From Prochilodus magdalenae (lineage: Eukaryota; Chordata; Actinopteri; Characiformes; Prochilodontidae): a stretch of DNA of 64,000 bases. How positions within the stretch are numbered: position 1 is the first letter of the stretch; each line of letters begins with the position of its first letter. This document shows, in pieces, positions 1-17,360 of this stretch. The notes beneath the pieces are model-generated. The model saw only the letters and a program-made list of their open reading frames with translations. It made no database searches and was not told where the DNA came from. Position numbers and translations under genes: made by a program. The stretch covers positions 496,001-560,000 of the forward strand of contig JAMWET010002870.1 of assembly GCA_024036415.1 (NCBI GenBank). The letters run 5' to 3'.

Positions 1-836
1 ATGGAATGGGTGTGATGATGGTATGGCTGAGCAGCTGCATCCAAGCATTACATCACCAGGCCCACCCTAAAGTGTTAAATGCAGTGGTGTAAAGAACGCT
101 GGAGTGATGAATAACACTTCTCTCTCTGGAGAATGTGATGGACAAGTGTGTATTTGGCAGTTGCCAGGAGAATGGTACTTGTCTGATTGCATTGTGCTAA
201 ATGTAGGTTTGGTGGAGTTTGGTTATGGTGTGGGGTTGTTTTTCAGGAGTAGGGTTCAACTCCTTAGTTCCAGTGAAATGAACACTTAATGCTTCAGCAG
301 ACCAAGAGATTTTAGACAATTTCATGCTCACAACTTTGGGGATGGCCCTTTCCTGTTCCAACATGACTGCGCACCAGTGCACAAAGCAAGGTCCATAAAG
401 ACATGGATGAGTGAGTTTGAGTTTGGTGTGGAAGAACTTAAATGACCTGCACAGAGTCCTGACCTCAACCCGATAGAACACCTTTGGGATGAATTAGAGC
501 AGAGACATTTACATTTAGCTGACACTCTTAGCCAGAACAACTTACAAGGTTAGTTATATTACAGGTAGGCCAATGTAGTGTTAGGAATCTTGCCCAAGGA
601 CTCTTTGGTATAGCACAGCATACTCACCCAAACCAGGAATCGAACTCCAATCTCCCACATGGTGTGGCAGCTCGATGACAAGTGGTGTTTTTTAATTTCA
701 CCACACCAACCTCCAGACCTTCTCAACCAACATCAGTGTCTGACCTCACAAATGTGATTCTGGAAGAATGAATAAAAATTCCCATGAACACACTCCTAAA
801 CCTTGTGGAAAGCCTTCCCAGAGGAGTGCTAAAAAA
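1..836 (+). mobile_element. Degenerate Tc1/mariner (IS630-type) transposase remnant, interrupted by a second repeat
   Basis: The plus strand carries the C-terminal half of a DDE transposase. The second catalytic block reads FQHDCAPVH (from 356) and the last reads [13 protein letters not shown] (from 455), both in one frame. The copy is dead: a TGA stop lies in frame at 443-445 where the family normally has Trp, and other frames are shifted upstream. Similarity stops at about 505 and resumes at about 709 with the block that normally follows (CAACATCAGTGTCTGACCTC), so the 505-709 interval is an insertion. The left end of the element lies outside the window, and the right end near 836 shows no clear terminal repeat. 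It is an old, inactive cut-and-paste transposon copy. Confidence 0.85.
506..708. repeat. Dispersed repeat inserted into the Tc1-type remnant
   Basis: About 200 bp starting ACATTTACATTTAGCTGACA and continuing GCCAGAACAACTTACAAGG. This resembles a very common teleost interspersed repeat whose consensus starts with ACATTTA, then a GGCAGACGC-like and a CCAGAGCAACTTACA-like block, and which ends in a region with a GAATCGAACTCC-like word. It splits the transposase frame, so it arrived after that transposon. I do not assign a family name. Confidence 0.6.
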
Positions 837-841
837 TACAA

Positions 842-935
842 AAACTCTCACATAAACAAATAAGTATATATATATATTATATTATATTTATCAAATAAGT
901 ATATATATATATATTATATTATATTTATTTTTAAA
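842..935. repeat. AT-rich two-copy tandem duplication
   Basis: Two near-identical copies of an AT-only block of about 40 bp that begins AAATAAGTATATATATATAT. It lies just past the transposase remnant. Confidence 0.8.
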
Positions 936-936
936 G

Positions 937-2929
937 GATCTATCTGTAACAGATATACAGACCATTCACTTTTCTGTTTTACCACACATGTGTAGTTCTA
1001 TATAATTACTGAAGACAAAGTGGCTATGAGTTTAAAATTTTGCTTTCAAGGAATCTTGTATTACAACCGCCCAAAACAAATTTGAAATCTTTTGCTTTTA
1101 TAAATGGAAGATCTGGGACACTTAACCAATAAGTATTATAGATATGCTTCATCATTACTTTTAGTAATGTGTATATATAGTATTTTTACTCTTTTATCTA
1201 TTTTAGTTTTCATTCATACTATTTTACTATCTGACTCTGCACTGTTAATGCCTATGCTATAGTTCTGTGAAGTATTGGCTTTCTATCTTCTATTTTTGTC
1301 AATTTGTCACACTTGATTGTTTCAGGTCTTTAAACAAACTGTAATATAATCCAACGAAAACTAAAGTAAACACATGATGCAGTTTTTATAACATAATTTT
1401 TTTGCTATTATTGATTGAACCATGAAGTCTGCTCATTACTGGAAAATCCTAATAGTCGTCAGACCAGGTCATCAGTCTGATGTGGCTCATTTGAAGCGAT
1501 TCTGCAAAGAAGATTTAGAATAGAGTCTGAATTCTTCAACAGCAATATAATAGAAGAGTGTGATTGCAGTTGTTGCTGATAAATGTAGCACGAACAGTCA
1601 TAGGTTTTAGGTGGGTATTATTTTTTTCCTGTGAGTGATAAATGAATTATAATCATAATTAATGAAACCTTCCATATTTAAATTGAAATCATTTGTGTTT
1701 TGTGCATCTTTATGTTCTATTTGTCTTCTTTTTTATGATGATCTAATACCATAAAGTGTGCCCAAAATGTGTCAATAGAGGAAATTATGGTGGGGGAAAT
1801 GTTTAATATAAGCTAAATATGTTTAATACTGATAAACCAGTAGATCTGTCAGGCAAAAAAGTAATCAAACTATTTCAGTAATCTCCACACAACATGCATA
1901 CAGAGATTTAATTCTTAACTTCTCAATGTAACCTAAATGTGGTGTGTGCAATCTGAGCTGCAATCTCCTGCCTGTTCTCACACTCTGAAGGTGTAGCTGT
2001 GTGCTGGACAGACAGAGAGGAACCAGGCCTTATCTACGTCTTTAATCTTAATTTGTCAGTGAAGGCATGAAGTGGAGGGAGAGGGACAGAGGGAGGAGAG
2101 CAGAGAGAGAGAGAGGGGCGTAATTGCACCCCTGCTGCTCCATTAAGGTGTCATTCCTCAGTTAACATCAGATAAGATCTCCCCCTAAAACACCTGCAGC
2201 TATTTCTCCACTTTAGCCAGTTCTATCTCACTCACACCTCACAGGGCTGACAGATTCAAAGGTGAGCACCTCTGAATCTTCTCCTGGACTGCAGTGATGG
2301 AGCATGCTGTCTCAGAAGCTAGAAGCTTAAAAGCTGAAGTGTTTTGCTCTACTAACTCTCACACATTTAGCCAACTATGATCCTTTACTCACAATCATTC
2401 CCATGTATTCTTTTGTATGCATTGGACTGAAGGTGCTGATTCAGCTGCACTGGCTTTGGAAAGTTAGAATAGATTACAATCGATCGTTAAATTAAGTATT
2501 CTTATTTTTCACTATTTTATATCATATATAGCAGATGGTCTTCAGTTGACTTACATAAGCTAAACATACATGTCTAGGAAAAACTCTGCAGGTGTTGCAG
2601 TAATACTCAACTTGGCCAAAAGAAAATCTAAATCAGGATTTCCCTCCACAGCTGTTAAGATGGATACAGCTAAACAACATCTCCCATCTGTAAGGACTTC
2701 AGGAGATGGAATAAAGGCCTTACATGGTTAACTAACAACGTAATTAAGAAGCAATGAGTAATCAGTTGATTACCTTTTGATTTCCAGTGGGTGGGACCGT
2801 TTTTGTGAGATACAGATGTCACCCTAGGCCTGACTGTGAATATAATCAGTAGCTGTGTTATGCTTTTTTTTACTCGCAGTGTCTTTTATTTAGCATGTGC
2901 TCTTGTCATTTATCTGATGAACACAAAGT
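937..2929. other. Intergenic, no gene seen; possible regulatory patch near 2.04-2.23 kb
   Basis: AT-rich sequence without a convincing coding exon on either strand. The stretch 2040-2230 differs in composition and contains an AGATAAGATCT GATA-type palindrome, an AGGTGTCA T-box-like half site and a GTAATTGC homeodomain-like word within about 60 bp. This could be an enhancer, but only motif content supports it. Confidence 0.3.
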
Positions 2930-3055
2930 CAAGTCAACATTTGTTTATATAGATATTTTTACAACCGATGTTGTCACAAAGCAGCTTTACAAAGAATCTG
3001 GTGTCCAAGCCCCCAGTGAGCAAGCCAAGGGCGAACTCCCTCAGTATGTGTTTGT
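2930..3055 (+). repeat. Degenerate copy of a common teleost interspersed repeat
   Basis: Contains the landmarks GTTGTCACAAAGCAGCTTTA and GAGCAAGCCAAGGGCGA followed by AACTCCCTCAG. These occur in this order in a repeat widespread in otophysan genomes. The short open frame here is not a gene. Confidence 0.65.
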
Positions 3056-3059
3056 ACCA

Positions 3060-6000
3060 GCAGTTCATGTAATATAATCATTTTTACTGCATGGTACTAC
3101 TTGCTTTAGGTACCAGCTACTTCGTTTTCCCCTGCAGAGGGGTATCTCCTTTAATGTTACTGTCCGTCATAAGGACACTGCGTGAAACTTTCATGACATG
3201 AAGTCATGAAAAGGCAACAAAACAAAAGACTGAAAAAAATGAATTTAACAACAGTTTGGAGACTTGATAAAGGTAATACCAAAAATAATATGGGGTACTT
3301 GCTACTTTACTCTTGCTATCACATTTAATAAATTAGTGTTTTGTAATGTAATGAGATCTAGATTAAGACTTGTTGAAAATGAAATGATAGTGTTAGGTAG
3401 TTAATTATTTTGTTTAAGATATTGTCAGTGATACTAAGCACTACTTCTTATTGAGGGGGCTGGGTGGGCAATTGATCTGATGCACTGAAAAGGGGACAAA
3501 CTGGCCATCATGAATGGTGCAAGCATGCAATAGCTTTCCACTGCATTTCAAAGTAAAACAGCTCTGACGCTGTGGTTACAGTAAGCCCACAAACTCTATA
3601 AACCTTACCTGGTTTTGACTGGATGCACTTATATTCAGCAGCTTCTCTATAAGAGCACTGTTCTGTGCACAGCAGTTATTTCTGTTTATGTGCCTCCATA
3701 CAAGATGAAGACTCTTGTTTTTACTCATTGCAGCTCTATTGACTAATAACACTGGGCAATACAGACTTAAAACAAGTCTAGAAATGGATTAAATAATCTC
3801 ATAATATTCTCACAGCAATCCCATAATAATAAATAGGGTGCATATTGACTGGATTTAAACTGTTTCCATTTCACAAGATGGCCATTTTGAAATGTCACAT
3901 TTTTATTCATTCATCACCAGATCACCATATCAGGCCACACTTGCAGAGATTTAACATTTCCACAGGGGTCAATCTGTCCCTGACAAGACCACTGTGCCCT
4001 TTGGCAGACCAGTGAGCGGAGATGACACAGATCGTTGACTGATGCAGTGATTGATTGAACGAGTCTGAGCACTTTCTCTGCACTGAGCACCATGTCATTG
4101 TCCATGATGAATGAAGCAGGCCTAAAAGACAAGGCAGGACTGGCCGAACAAGAGCAGAGATATTTAACCCTCTGACACACAGGGTCTGTCGCTCAGACAC
4201 ACTCTGCTACACTGTGCCAGTTGATGGAAGACAAGTGTGTTTTTCTAACCTAGACAAGGATTCAGCAGCTGCTTTATTTATGGCTCTGGTTCTGCACTAC
4301 CTGAGGAGATAATGAACGATGCCCCACATTCTGTAGAGCAATGAGCAAGCACAGCTACACAACTATAAAACTGCGAGGCTTATCAGTTTTTCGTTTAATG
4401 TTTGCAGATTAGTTACAGCTGTTTAAAATGAGCTTTAGTCATAATTAATATGTATACATGGTCATGATAGTTCTCATTATTTGGGGCTTTAAGCTTTAAA
4501 TCAAAAATAAAATATAGCCAAATATATAGGCAATATGCAGCATAACGTTACACATGTCTAATTGATTTTCACAGATAACTTTATCACAAACCCTGATCTT
4601 TCTTGATGACACCTTATAGACAGGCACATACTAGAAAGTAATGAGTTCCTAATTAACCCACACCTTCTAAAGCACCAGTCACCATTATTAAACAAGCCCT
4701 TTCCTGAATTGTTTATTTGCTCTGGTTTGACTGTTATATATATGGAATGTTGGCTGTTTAACTATTTTAGATTTATGTTTTGAGGTTTAGAAGTATGAAA
4801 TTGACTCTTGACATCTACCAGTTGTACTTGTTCAAATCTTTTAGAATTTATATATGTGTCCTTTTGAGATGAGATGAGGGATGGGGAAATGTTTGAGTCC
4901 AAAATATTTGTAATTATTTTGAATACAAAAAATAAACATTCTCACAGAATTTCTCTGTTACCTGGTGGTCAGTTAAGGTTTTTAACATTGTGTTTGGAGA
5001 CTCATTTTAAACAGGTATTTGGAGATATTTCCCATTGGTTGTACCTGCTGTCCTGTTTTACTACTGAGTGACAAATAGATGCTAAGCAACTTATTGATGC
5101 TGATCTTATACAAACCCACAGGCATCTTACTCCCAGACAATGCACTGAGTCACCAGCAGAGGGCAGATGAATGCTGCATATTTTGTATTGATGTGTTAAA
5201 CCAAATTTTTATTGCTGCTCTGAACAGCCTGTGATTGAATGCATATGATGATGTGATAAAGTGCCCTAAGCACATGTACCATGGAAATTGATTTTTCAAA
5301 GAAAAAATATTATTGTCTGGACATACTTTAAAATACAGTCTTCTGGGCTCTTTTAATGGCATACGTTAGCCAAAATCTAGTCCTTTGTCTTCCATAAATG
5401 AACCCTGTTAGGAAACCTATTACCAAGTTAATGAAATTCAAATGAGATCAAAAATCACATATGCTTTAAAAGATAACATTTACTGAACAGGAGACAGATT
5501 ACACACATGTTGCAGATAAGTTAAAATAATTTGATTTGAACATCTTGGGAGTTATAGCTATATTTCTGTGAGAGCCCATCTCGAGTCTCCCCGACATGTC
5601 TCTCTGCCTTTGGTAACTAAAGCTGTAGGTGATGGCTAGGTGTTAAGATGAAAGCTGAGGCAGCCACTGAAGCGAGACGGAGCTGAAGAGATCAGAGACT
5701 GCAGGCTGAAACTGAGACCGTGATTCTGGGAGCGTCCAAGCTGTTCCAACCTCGAAATGACCGTAAAACAGAAGAGATCCCAGCCAACCAGACAGCAGCA
5801 GCTGGGATCATTTGTAGTGTCTCAGCAGGTATTTCCCCATCTCAGGCTGATATCATGCAGTCCATTTCTAATTCATTTCAGCGGTTTCAACACCATTCAC
5901 CCCACTGCTCCTTCACTGTGTAAAGGCCTAGGTGACAGGGTGGTGAAATACTGTAGAGCTGAACCAAACACTGACAAGTCTGGATTACCAAGAGGAGTCT

Positions 6001-6442
6001 GTAGGCTATAAAATACATCAGCACCATGTGATGACTCTAGATGATTCTGTCAGCCTTGGAAGACTGTGGCAGCTCCATGTGCTGTTTCCCATCAAAATTC
6101 TAAGTGTCTATACAGCATTTAACTTTCTGTACTTTGAAAGCGTCGGGTCTGAAGGCCTTCCTGGGACTCAGTGTTCAGACAGTTCTTTTAACTGATGTCT
6201 AAAGCTCTATGTGTAGCATCCAAGGGGCATTAGGAAACCGAACCCAAACATTGGTTGGTGTGCCATATACTGTACTTGTGTGGCTGCTGGAACATTGTAG
6301 ATGAAAACATGAAAAATATTCTAGTATCCTCCCGCCTCTCAACTCAATTCAAGAACGTTTACTCATATTTGTGCTACCAAGGGGAATTGGGGGAGCTATG
6401 AAGTGGAAGAAGTGGAAAAAGCAAAAAGTTTACTTTTTCATT

Positions 6443-6445
<3 letters not shown>
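3060..6445. other. Intergenic, no gene seen
   Basis: No convincing exon. The longest frame (near 5757-6011) has no recognisable domain, although it contains a CAG/GTATTT donor-like site. The region is mostly AT-rich unique-looking DNA. Confidence 0.4.

Positions 6446-6541
<96 letters not shown>
6446..6541. repeat. Compound microsatellite (CT)n-(AC)n
   Basis: About 39 CT units (6446-6523) followed directly by about 9 AC units (6524-6541). Frames through it are repeat translations. Confidence 0.98.
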
Positions 6542-6542
6542 G

Positions 6543-8825
6543 GCAAATAGGTCAATTTGATTTATCTGCTTTTTCTATACATTCTAAACACAGTTATGCA
6601 TTAGATACGTCCCACCTGAAAGAAACTTACATGTTATTCCTTATTGTTATCGTAAAATATTAAATTATTTACTGTGAATTTATTTTGATAACATAACCTG
6701 CCTACATAATTTGCATAATGTTTTATCTTTATGGTCCTTGGCCTCCTGCAAACTTTTACCAATAGAAAAATATTACTAAATGTTGAATATTATACAATCT
6801 ATATACAAAATTCTATTAATATTAGTTTATTAATTTGATGTATTACATGTGTATTACATCCACTGTGTTAGGAAACAAATTGTCAGACTATAACAGAGCT
6901 ACAGAAGATTTTTTTAAACCATGGATGGCATTACAGATTATTTTCATTTAAGTAATTTCTGTGCAGACTCCAGCAGGTTTGCATCCAAAATTCCTGTGCA
7001 TGTTCCCATCAATAAATACTAGCTTACCGACATTACTGTAGGAAAATAGTCTACATGTATCCACCTCTGTGCTGTACAGTACACTTCCCTTACTGCAGTC
7101 TCAATTAAATTCTTCTCCAGTGCACCATCAGTCTACCGCTGATGTGTATTTTTCTAAACAAATATTATTTTATGTTGTTATTTTATGAGGCCTCTCAAGG
7201 AATATGGTTACAGTGTCCAAATATTTTGTTGTTGCCTCCATACCTATTTGTCCAAATTCAGAAATGCTGATTCCTTTCAGTAAAAATCTTCTTTCAGACA
7301 CAAAAGCCCTGTCAGTCCTGTCAGTCACTATCTCGTCTATTCTAAGGTATAATTTAGTCCTCTGCTGCAAAAAGCCACACATGAACTTTAAAAGCATGAC
7401 CTTCTTCCTCTGTTGACTAAGTCTCCACCTCACAGCCTCTTTCTGTCACAGGTCTGCCACGGGCTCACAATTACGTTCCGACAACACTACAAATTAGCAC
7501 CCCATCCCAGGCCTCTTCACGCTGAGCCACAGGAACGCGATGTGGGAATATGATACGAGTTCTCCTCAAAGGCTGCTTTTCCAATCGCCTACATGTGAGT
7601 GACGCCGGGACTTAAAAACAAGGGCAGACCTTATATTATTAGTATTCCATCAATACAGTGCTTGAATTGAAGGATTCTCATTTGTTTTAAGTGTGTTCAA
7701 ATTGTTTTGGAATAGCAGAAAAATGGAGGAGAAAGAGAAATGTTGACTGCTTATTAAAGCATAAATGTGTGGCTGATAGCGGTCATAATAGTCATAAGAA
7801 GATATGGAAGGGCATATGAAGGTAAAGGCAATGACAATATGAAATGACAATATGAAGACTTTGAAAGTGTAAAGTGAAAAGTTCAGAAGACAAAATGAGA
7901 ATAAGAAACGTCTTCGCATTTTTTGGGAATTCATCTCCTGATTGGTGTCTGCACTGCAAGTATGAAGGCAGTGGAAGGTGGGATTGGCAAAAGAGAAAGA
8001 GAGGGCGAGAACAGAGGAAAAAAAGAGAGGGATCGTTTTGCCTTCTGCATTGTCTGTGCACTTAAGCTCCAGTCAACAGGTGGGCGTGAAGGTGAAGCCC
8101 CCAGGGGTGACACTCAGCTCACCTCTTTTGTCATCCCTCCATCCTTCCACCTCTCCATCTCTCTCTCTAGCTCTCAGATATTCGCCTGGAGCATCAGCAC
8201 TTCCTGCACATTCCTCTCTTCTCTATTACACAGGGAGGGGGAGGATGGAGGGGGTGCATAGAGAGTTAATGCCAAGGTGGACCCTATGTTGACCCCATGT
8301 ATTGATGACTACATATTAGACTTGACCGGAAGAAAATCAGTCTTCTGTCACCTTAGACAGGCCAATCTGTAGTTGTCAATTTGATACAATCCTGCCATTT
8401 TAGGTGAGTTAAATTATTCTTGTCTCAGGAGTTCAGTCTCGTTAGCAGGTACAATAGCATCTGGTTTGGTAGTGTAGAGAGAGTAGTGTAAGTTGTAGCA
8501 AAAGAGAGGAAAGGCTGATATATACAAGCAGTGGTGCTGGTGTGATGTATGAGCCACGTAACCCGAGATGAGAGAGACATGGGGGAATAAAACAGCCTGA
8601 GTGACACCCCGGCCCCTTACAACCTCTCTCAGCTCTATAGGGGCCACGGGCACTCACTGCAAACATGCCAGTCACTCCTACAGAGATTAATCACCCAGCA
8701 CACTACTGCTTAACATGAGCTGCTAGCGTATCAGGAGCTCTCAATCAGGGGAGTGCATCTGATCGTGCCATATGTGTGAGCACAGGAATACATTTATCTT
8801 TCAGTAAAATGCTTTGATATTTTAA
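6543..8825. other. Intergenic, no gene seen
   Basis: Includes a purine-rich patch near 7983-8035 and a CT-rich patch near 8125-8175, which create spurious overlapping open frames. No domain, splice-consistent exon or RNA gene was recognised. Confidence 0.4.
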
Positions 8826-8995
8826 AATAACTTATATACCATAATAATATCTTAATAATAACTTATATACCATAATAATACCATAATAATAACTTATATA
8901 CCATAATAATACCATAATAATAACTTATATACCATAATAATACCATAATAATAACTTATATACCATAATAATACCTTAATAATAACTGATACACC
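8826..8995. repeat. 31-bp AT-rich tandem repeat, about 5.5 copies
   Basis: The word AACTTATATACCATAATAAT recurs with starts near 8829, 8862, 8891, 8922 and 8953, with a degraded copy at 8984. The dominant spacing is 31 bp. Confidence 0.9.
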
Positions 8996-10510
8996 ATAAT
9001 AAATACATTTATGTTGGAAAACTGTAGCATACTTTGTTTTATTACATGGCAAGTCAAATTATGTATATAAATCACACATGTATTATAATAGATGTATAAT
9101 AGATGTGTACAAATTCAATAGACATAGATGCATTATAATAATTACACACATAGTTCATAACCCTTGCAAAAAGCAAAATTACTACATGATATTTACTATA
9201 TACTATATTTACTCTAAACTTGGGTTTTTTCATCTACATGGTCTCACCAATGCCAGGACAATCTGTTCAACTGAAACTGCTATAATTTATACCATATTTC
9301 ATCTTCTATACAATTTTAACAATATAATTGAACAACTTTTTGTAAGATGAACACAACAAAGAACACAGCAGTAGACAGACATAGGATGAAAATGAATTAG
9401 TGCTGGTGAATCAAATGAATATGTTTACATGGGTTACTTATATTTCATCATTAGGCATAAAATACAAACAAATTTTCAAATAAAGTCTCTTTCTGGGAAT
9501 GCTTCTTTGAGTGTACTTTGATTCTTTTTCTGATTTAGGGTCACTTGTCCTATTTTAACTCTTTGTCGAATGTGTTGTTTCTTCTTAATACCACATAATA
9601 GTGCAAAATTCTGTGTCATACTGCAAACTGTTTGAACTCCTATGTATGTTCTCTGTCTAATGTATGTCTTGCAGATTATAGATTAAACCTCAACATAAAT
9701 TCATGTTGGCATTATGATAGACTATAACCAGCAGATGTCCCCGTCGAGCTCTGTGTCATGCTGCCAGAAAAGCAGCGTGAGTGGGAATATCAGTAAAGCA
9801 ATATTAAGAGGCTGAGAGATTTCAAAACACTATAAAACCAGAGATGTATGGGAACTATCATCTCTGAGAGCATAAAGGTAAAGGTGATTTATCTCATCGT
9901 GCCAGCACAGCAAGAGGTCAAACTAACCATAGCAAGACTGAATTTAAAAGCTTTTACTGGCTCCAAAAGTCTGGGAGTAACTGATCTTATGAACACCTTC
10001 CATTTTAACATCACTTGTTTGTACTTGTGTTATTCCAAATTTAAAATCGCACCATCTAATTAACATAAAATATGGAAAAGCTGCAAAACCAGTAACGAGT
10101 TGTAAGGCTTTGTGTGGAAAACAATATGAAATCTGTTTGTTTTGCCTCATAGCTCAGACTCAATAGGGGGGTCGACTGTGAGGGTAAATCAGTTCAGTGG
10201 GTGACTCCAAACATTATTCCTTCTGATCTTTAATCCTTTAAGTTTGACACAAACACTTTGCATTGGAATGCCTCCTTGCCGCGGCCTGGGCTGCCTGTAG
10301 GGAACCCAGTTCTCGCTGTCAGTCTGAGTATGTATCAGCTAGATTTAGTCCTAAATGCCTCGGCTCAGGGCTAAGCCTCCAAAAGTCTGAAAACATTGTT
10401 GCCTGCAGTCATAGTTTTTCTTATGGACAAGGTCTGTATGTCCTCAAGCTGAACAGGTTCCAGAATTTTAACATGACAGTGTAAGAACAAGTCTTTGAAT
10501 GCAAAGGGAC
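8996..10510. other. Intergenic, no gene seen
   Basis: AT-rich DNA with several short frames and no recognisable protein motif. No repeat family recognised. Confidence 0.35.
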
Positions 10511-10740
10511 ACCAATGGACACTGTAGCCAAGTATATGTAAATACTACAGGACATGCTAAAAGACAGTGCACCCCGACACAGGTAAGTAGTGAAATTGGT
10601 GAACAATCTACCCTAGCAGAGGTAAATGGTAAAACTAGTGGACAGTGTGATGAACAAACGAACAGTGTACCCCAGTAAAGGCAAATATCGACACTAATGG
10701 ACACTGTACCTGAGCACTGGTAAACAGCGGTGCTTCTAAA
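10511..10740. repeat. Degenerate tandem repeat of about 39 bp
   Basis: Successive blocks share the pattern TGTACC..AG..AGGTAAAT....ACTAATGGACA. Examples begin near 10566, 10607, 10667 and 10703. About five diverged copies are visible, one of them shortened. Confidence 0.7.
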
Positions 10741-12987
10741 TAATTAACAGTTAATGCACAGCGAACTTCGAGATGGTCACTTTGGCTGTCCCTCATGTGT
10801 TTATCCAGGCTTAACTGGTCAGACTCAATAGATAAATAAAAAGGAGTGGATAAATAAAATGAGCAAAAATGAGCAAATCCTACACATACTGCATTAACAA
10901 TAGCTCTACTGTAACCAAACTTATATGACCTCACTACATTATCCAATCCTTAAGCCCTCATCCATCAGGTTAAACAAGCAAGGATGAATATGTTTTGGAG
11001 CCTGTCCTACTGTCTCCAGCTTCAAATTTCTCTGCTACTTCCAAGTCTTGCTCAAACAGCTCAGTAGCCATTCAGTTTGATTTAGATCATCTCTGGCTTT
11101 GTCAGTAAATTTCTAGTTATATGATCTGGCCTTGTGTATTGGCGTCAGAGTAAATCAGGTATTGTCTAGCAATGCAGGTTCTCTTACCTCACACAATACT
11201 GTCTCAGCCATGGGCTGGCATAAGCTTGGCATGGAGTCAGAATCAACGTTAAAACATTCTGAGGGTTCCCGTTTTAGCAGAAGGAAATAGAGGAATAAAA
11301 CTTAGAGACTTCACCTCAAAACAATCCATGTTTTATTTTATCTGCTGCCTTTCATTCAGGCAAACTCTCAGGATTTTACATTTCTTCCTGCACCAGAGCT
11401 GTTCCATATACCTCCAGGTCTAATGAAAAATCCCATTAATAGTCATTCATTCTTTATTTTTGACAATGCGAGTATACTATGTTAAGATTTAGAGCAGTGG
11501 TCTTTCGACCAAGGAGCCAAGGGGACTGACCAAATCACCTTCTTTCCCAAACTAAAATAACATGAATGGTTTTCTCCTCCATTCCTCTTTATGGGTTTGT
11601 AAGTAAAGAAAGAAATCTTAGATATATTATTAATTTAATTTAAGTGACTCAAGAAAACAAGAAAAAAATGTGTTTCTACATGTTTGGCAGTTCTTGACAT
11701 TCAAACAAAGTTATAGGTACAAACGTAAACCTGATAATACAGAATATAAATGTGATACAACTGTAATTATTATTTAATAACAATGTAATAATAATGTAAT
11801 TATTATGCAGTATTACTCCAAATAACAGTATAACAGCACTTTACTAGCTAGTTAGACTCTAGACGCATTGTAGCCCCGTGTTACGCTCTATATGGTTTTG
11901 TGTCAGGGTTTCGTACTTACACTTAAATTAAGAGGTTTCAGAAGATATCTCGGCCACTCATACTTAACATCACTAAATCCCTACCCTGTATTTTTCCTGA
12001 TCATGTTAATATGTGAAAGGAGCTTTGCAGGCTGGTGAGATAATGGCTTTATACATAAGGTAATGTCCACAGCTGCCTGTTTCATTAAGTATAATTGCTC
12101 AGCGATTGCTCCCTTTATTAAAGGTGACTGGAACGCTCTTAGATGGGGTCAGTAATATGTGATGGAAATGAATGCAGTATGTGTGTGTGTATGTACAGTG
12201 GCTGAGGAGGCCTTTGGGACCATCCTAATAAGAGAGCTGGAGAAATTGAGCTATTATGATGTCAGACCTCCTACCATTATGGGCCATTAGAACTACACAG
12301 CTTCACATTCAGTCCCATTATATTTATTGGACAGAGGAATTGATTGATGTTGACCTGGCTCAAACTCTTCATACCATGCACACTTGACCCTGCACCATCC
12401 TCTGTAAGCAGAGTTCAGCTATGGAAAATGTTCCCTTAATCATCCTCAGAAAAAGAATCAGTGCATGACAAAATATAAGGGGAAAAGTGAGGGAAAGCAA
12501 CTGATCTTATAATCACATTGCAGTCAGTAATTCTAGATTTCTAGATTGACGATTGATTAATACCTATGTCCAAATGTAATCCTGTTGAACCTACATATGC
12601 CCAGCAAATAAATTTAGTTTTGTTGAATTTGACTTCACGATAAAATTACATGTCATATGGTTTAATTGTTTTTTATTAAACATTTCAAATTTAATATGCA
12701 GACATTAATGGGTTTTATAAACCTCGCTAATCCGAACTGAGGTAAATACAGACCTGTCACCAATCACAAAACATTGAGAATGAGCCCACCAGTTAAGTGA
12801 TCACGTCGGACAAAACTAATGTCATTGATGTGTATTGAACAGTCCATCAATTGTGCTCATTCTTTATGCATGGCAAAGCTCAAACTCTTTTCTGTTGACA
12901 TGTCCACACTAGACCTGCTCCCAGCTCAATGCATATCAAATTAAGTTGATGTGTTCTAAAGCATTTGCATTTCTTCCTTTCTTACCA
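10741..12987. other. Intergenic, no gene seen
   Basis: No coding exon or known repeat was recognised with confidence. The 12140-12330 part is less AT-rich and could be conserved non-coding DNA, but nothing in the sequence alone proves it. Confidence 0.3.
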
Positions 12988-13068
12988 GCTTATCACTTTG
13001 ACACCTCCACAAACAGTGTTGTCAACTTTGACTGGTTAGAAAACAGCAGAGTAGGTACTGCATAGGGC

Positions 13069-13159
<91 letters not shown>

Positions 13160-13228
13160 TACCTACTCTGCTGTTTTCTAACCAGTCAAAGTTGACAACA
13201 CTGTTTGTGGAGGTGTATAGTGATAAGC
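12988..13228. repeat. Inverted repeat with arms of about 69 bp around a (TA)n core
   Basis: The left arm (12988-13056) and right arm (13160-13228) are near-perfect reverse complements. They share blocks such as CCTCCACAAACAGTGTTGTC and GAAAACAGCAGAGTAGGTA, with a small mismatch at the outer end (CACTTTGACA against CACTATACA). The loop is almost pure TA (13069-13156). The structure could extrude as a cruciform or form a hairpin. Confidence 0.95.

Positions 13229-17360
<4,132 letters not shown>

Noticed and set aside
5720..6011. Overlapping frames with an ATG and a CAG/GTATTT donor-like site, considered as a first coding exon
   Set aside because: No recognisable protein similarity, no partner exon found, and no promoter signal upstream.
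6403..6663. Frame with long Ser-Leu repeat
   Set aside because: Translation of the (CT)n microsatellite.
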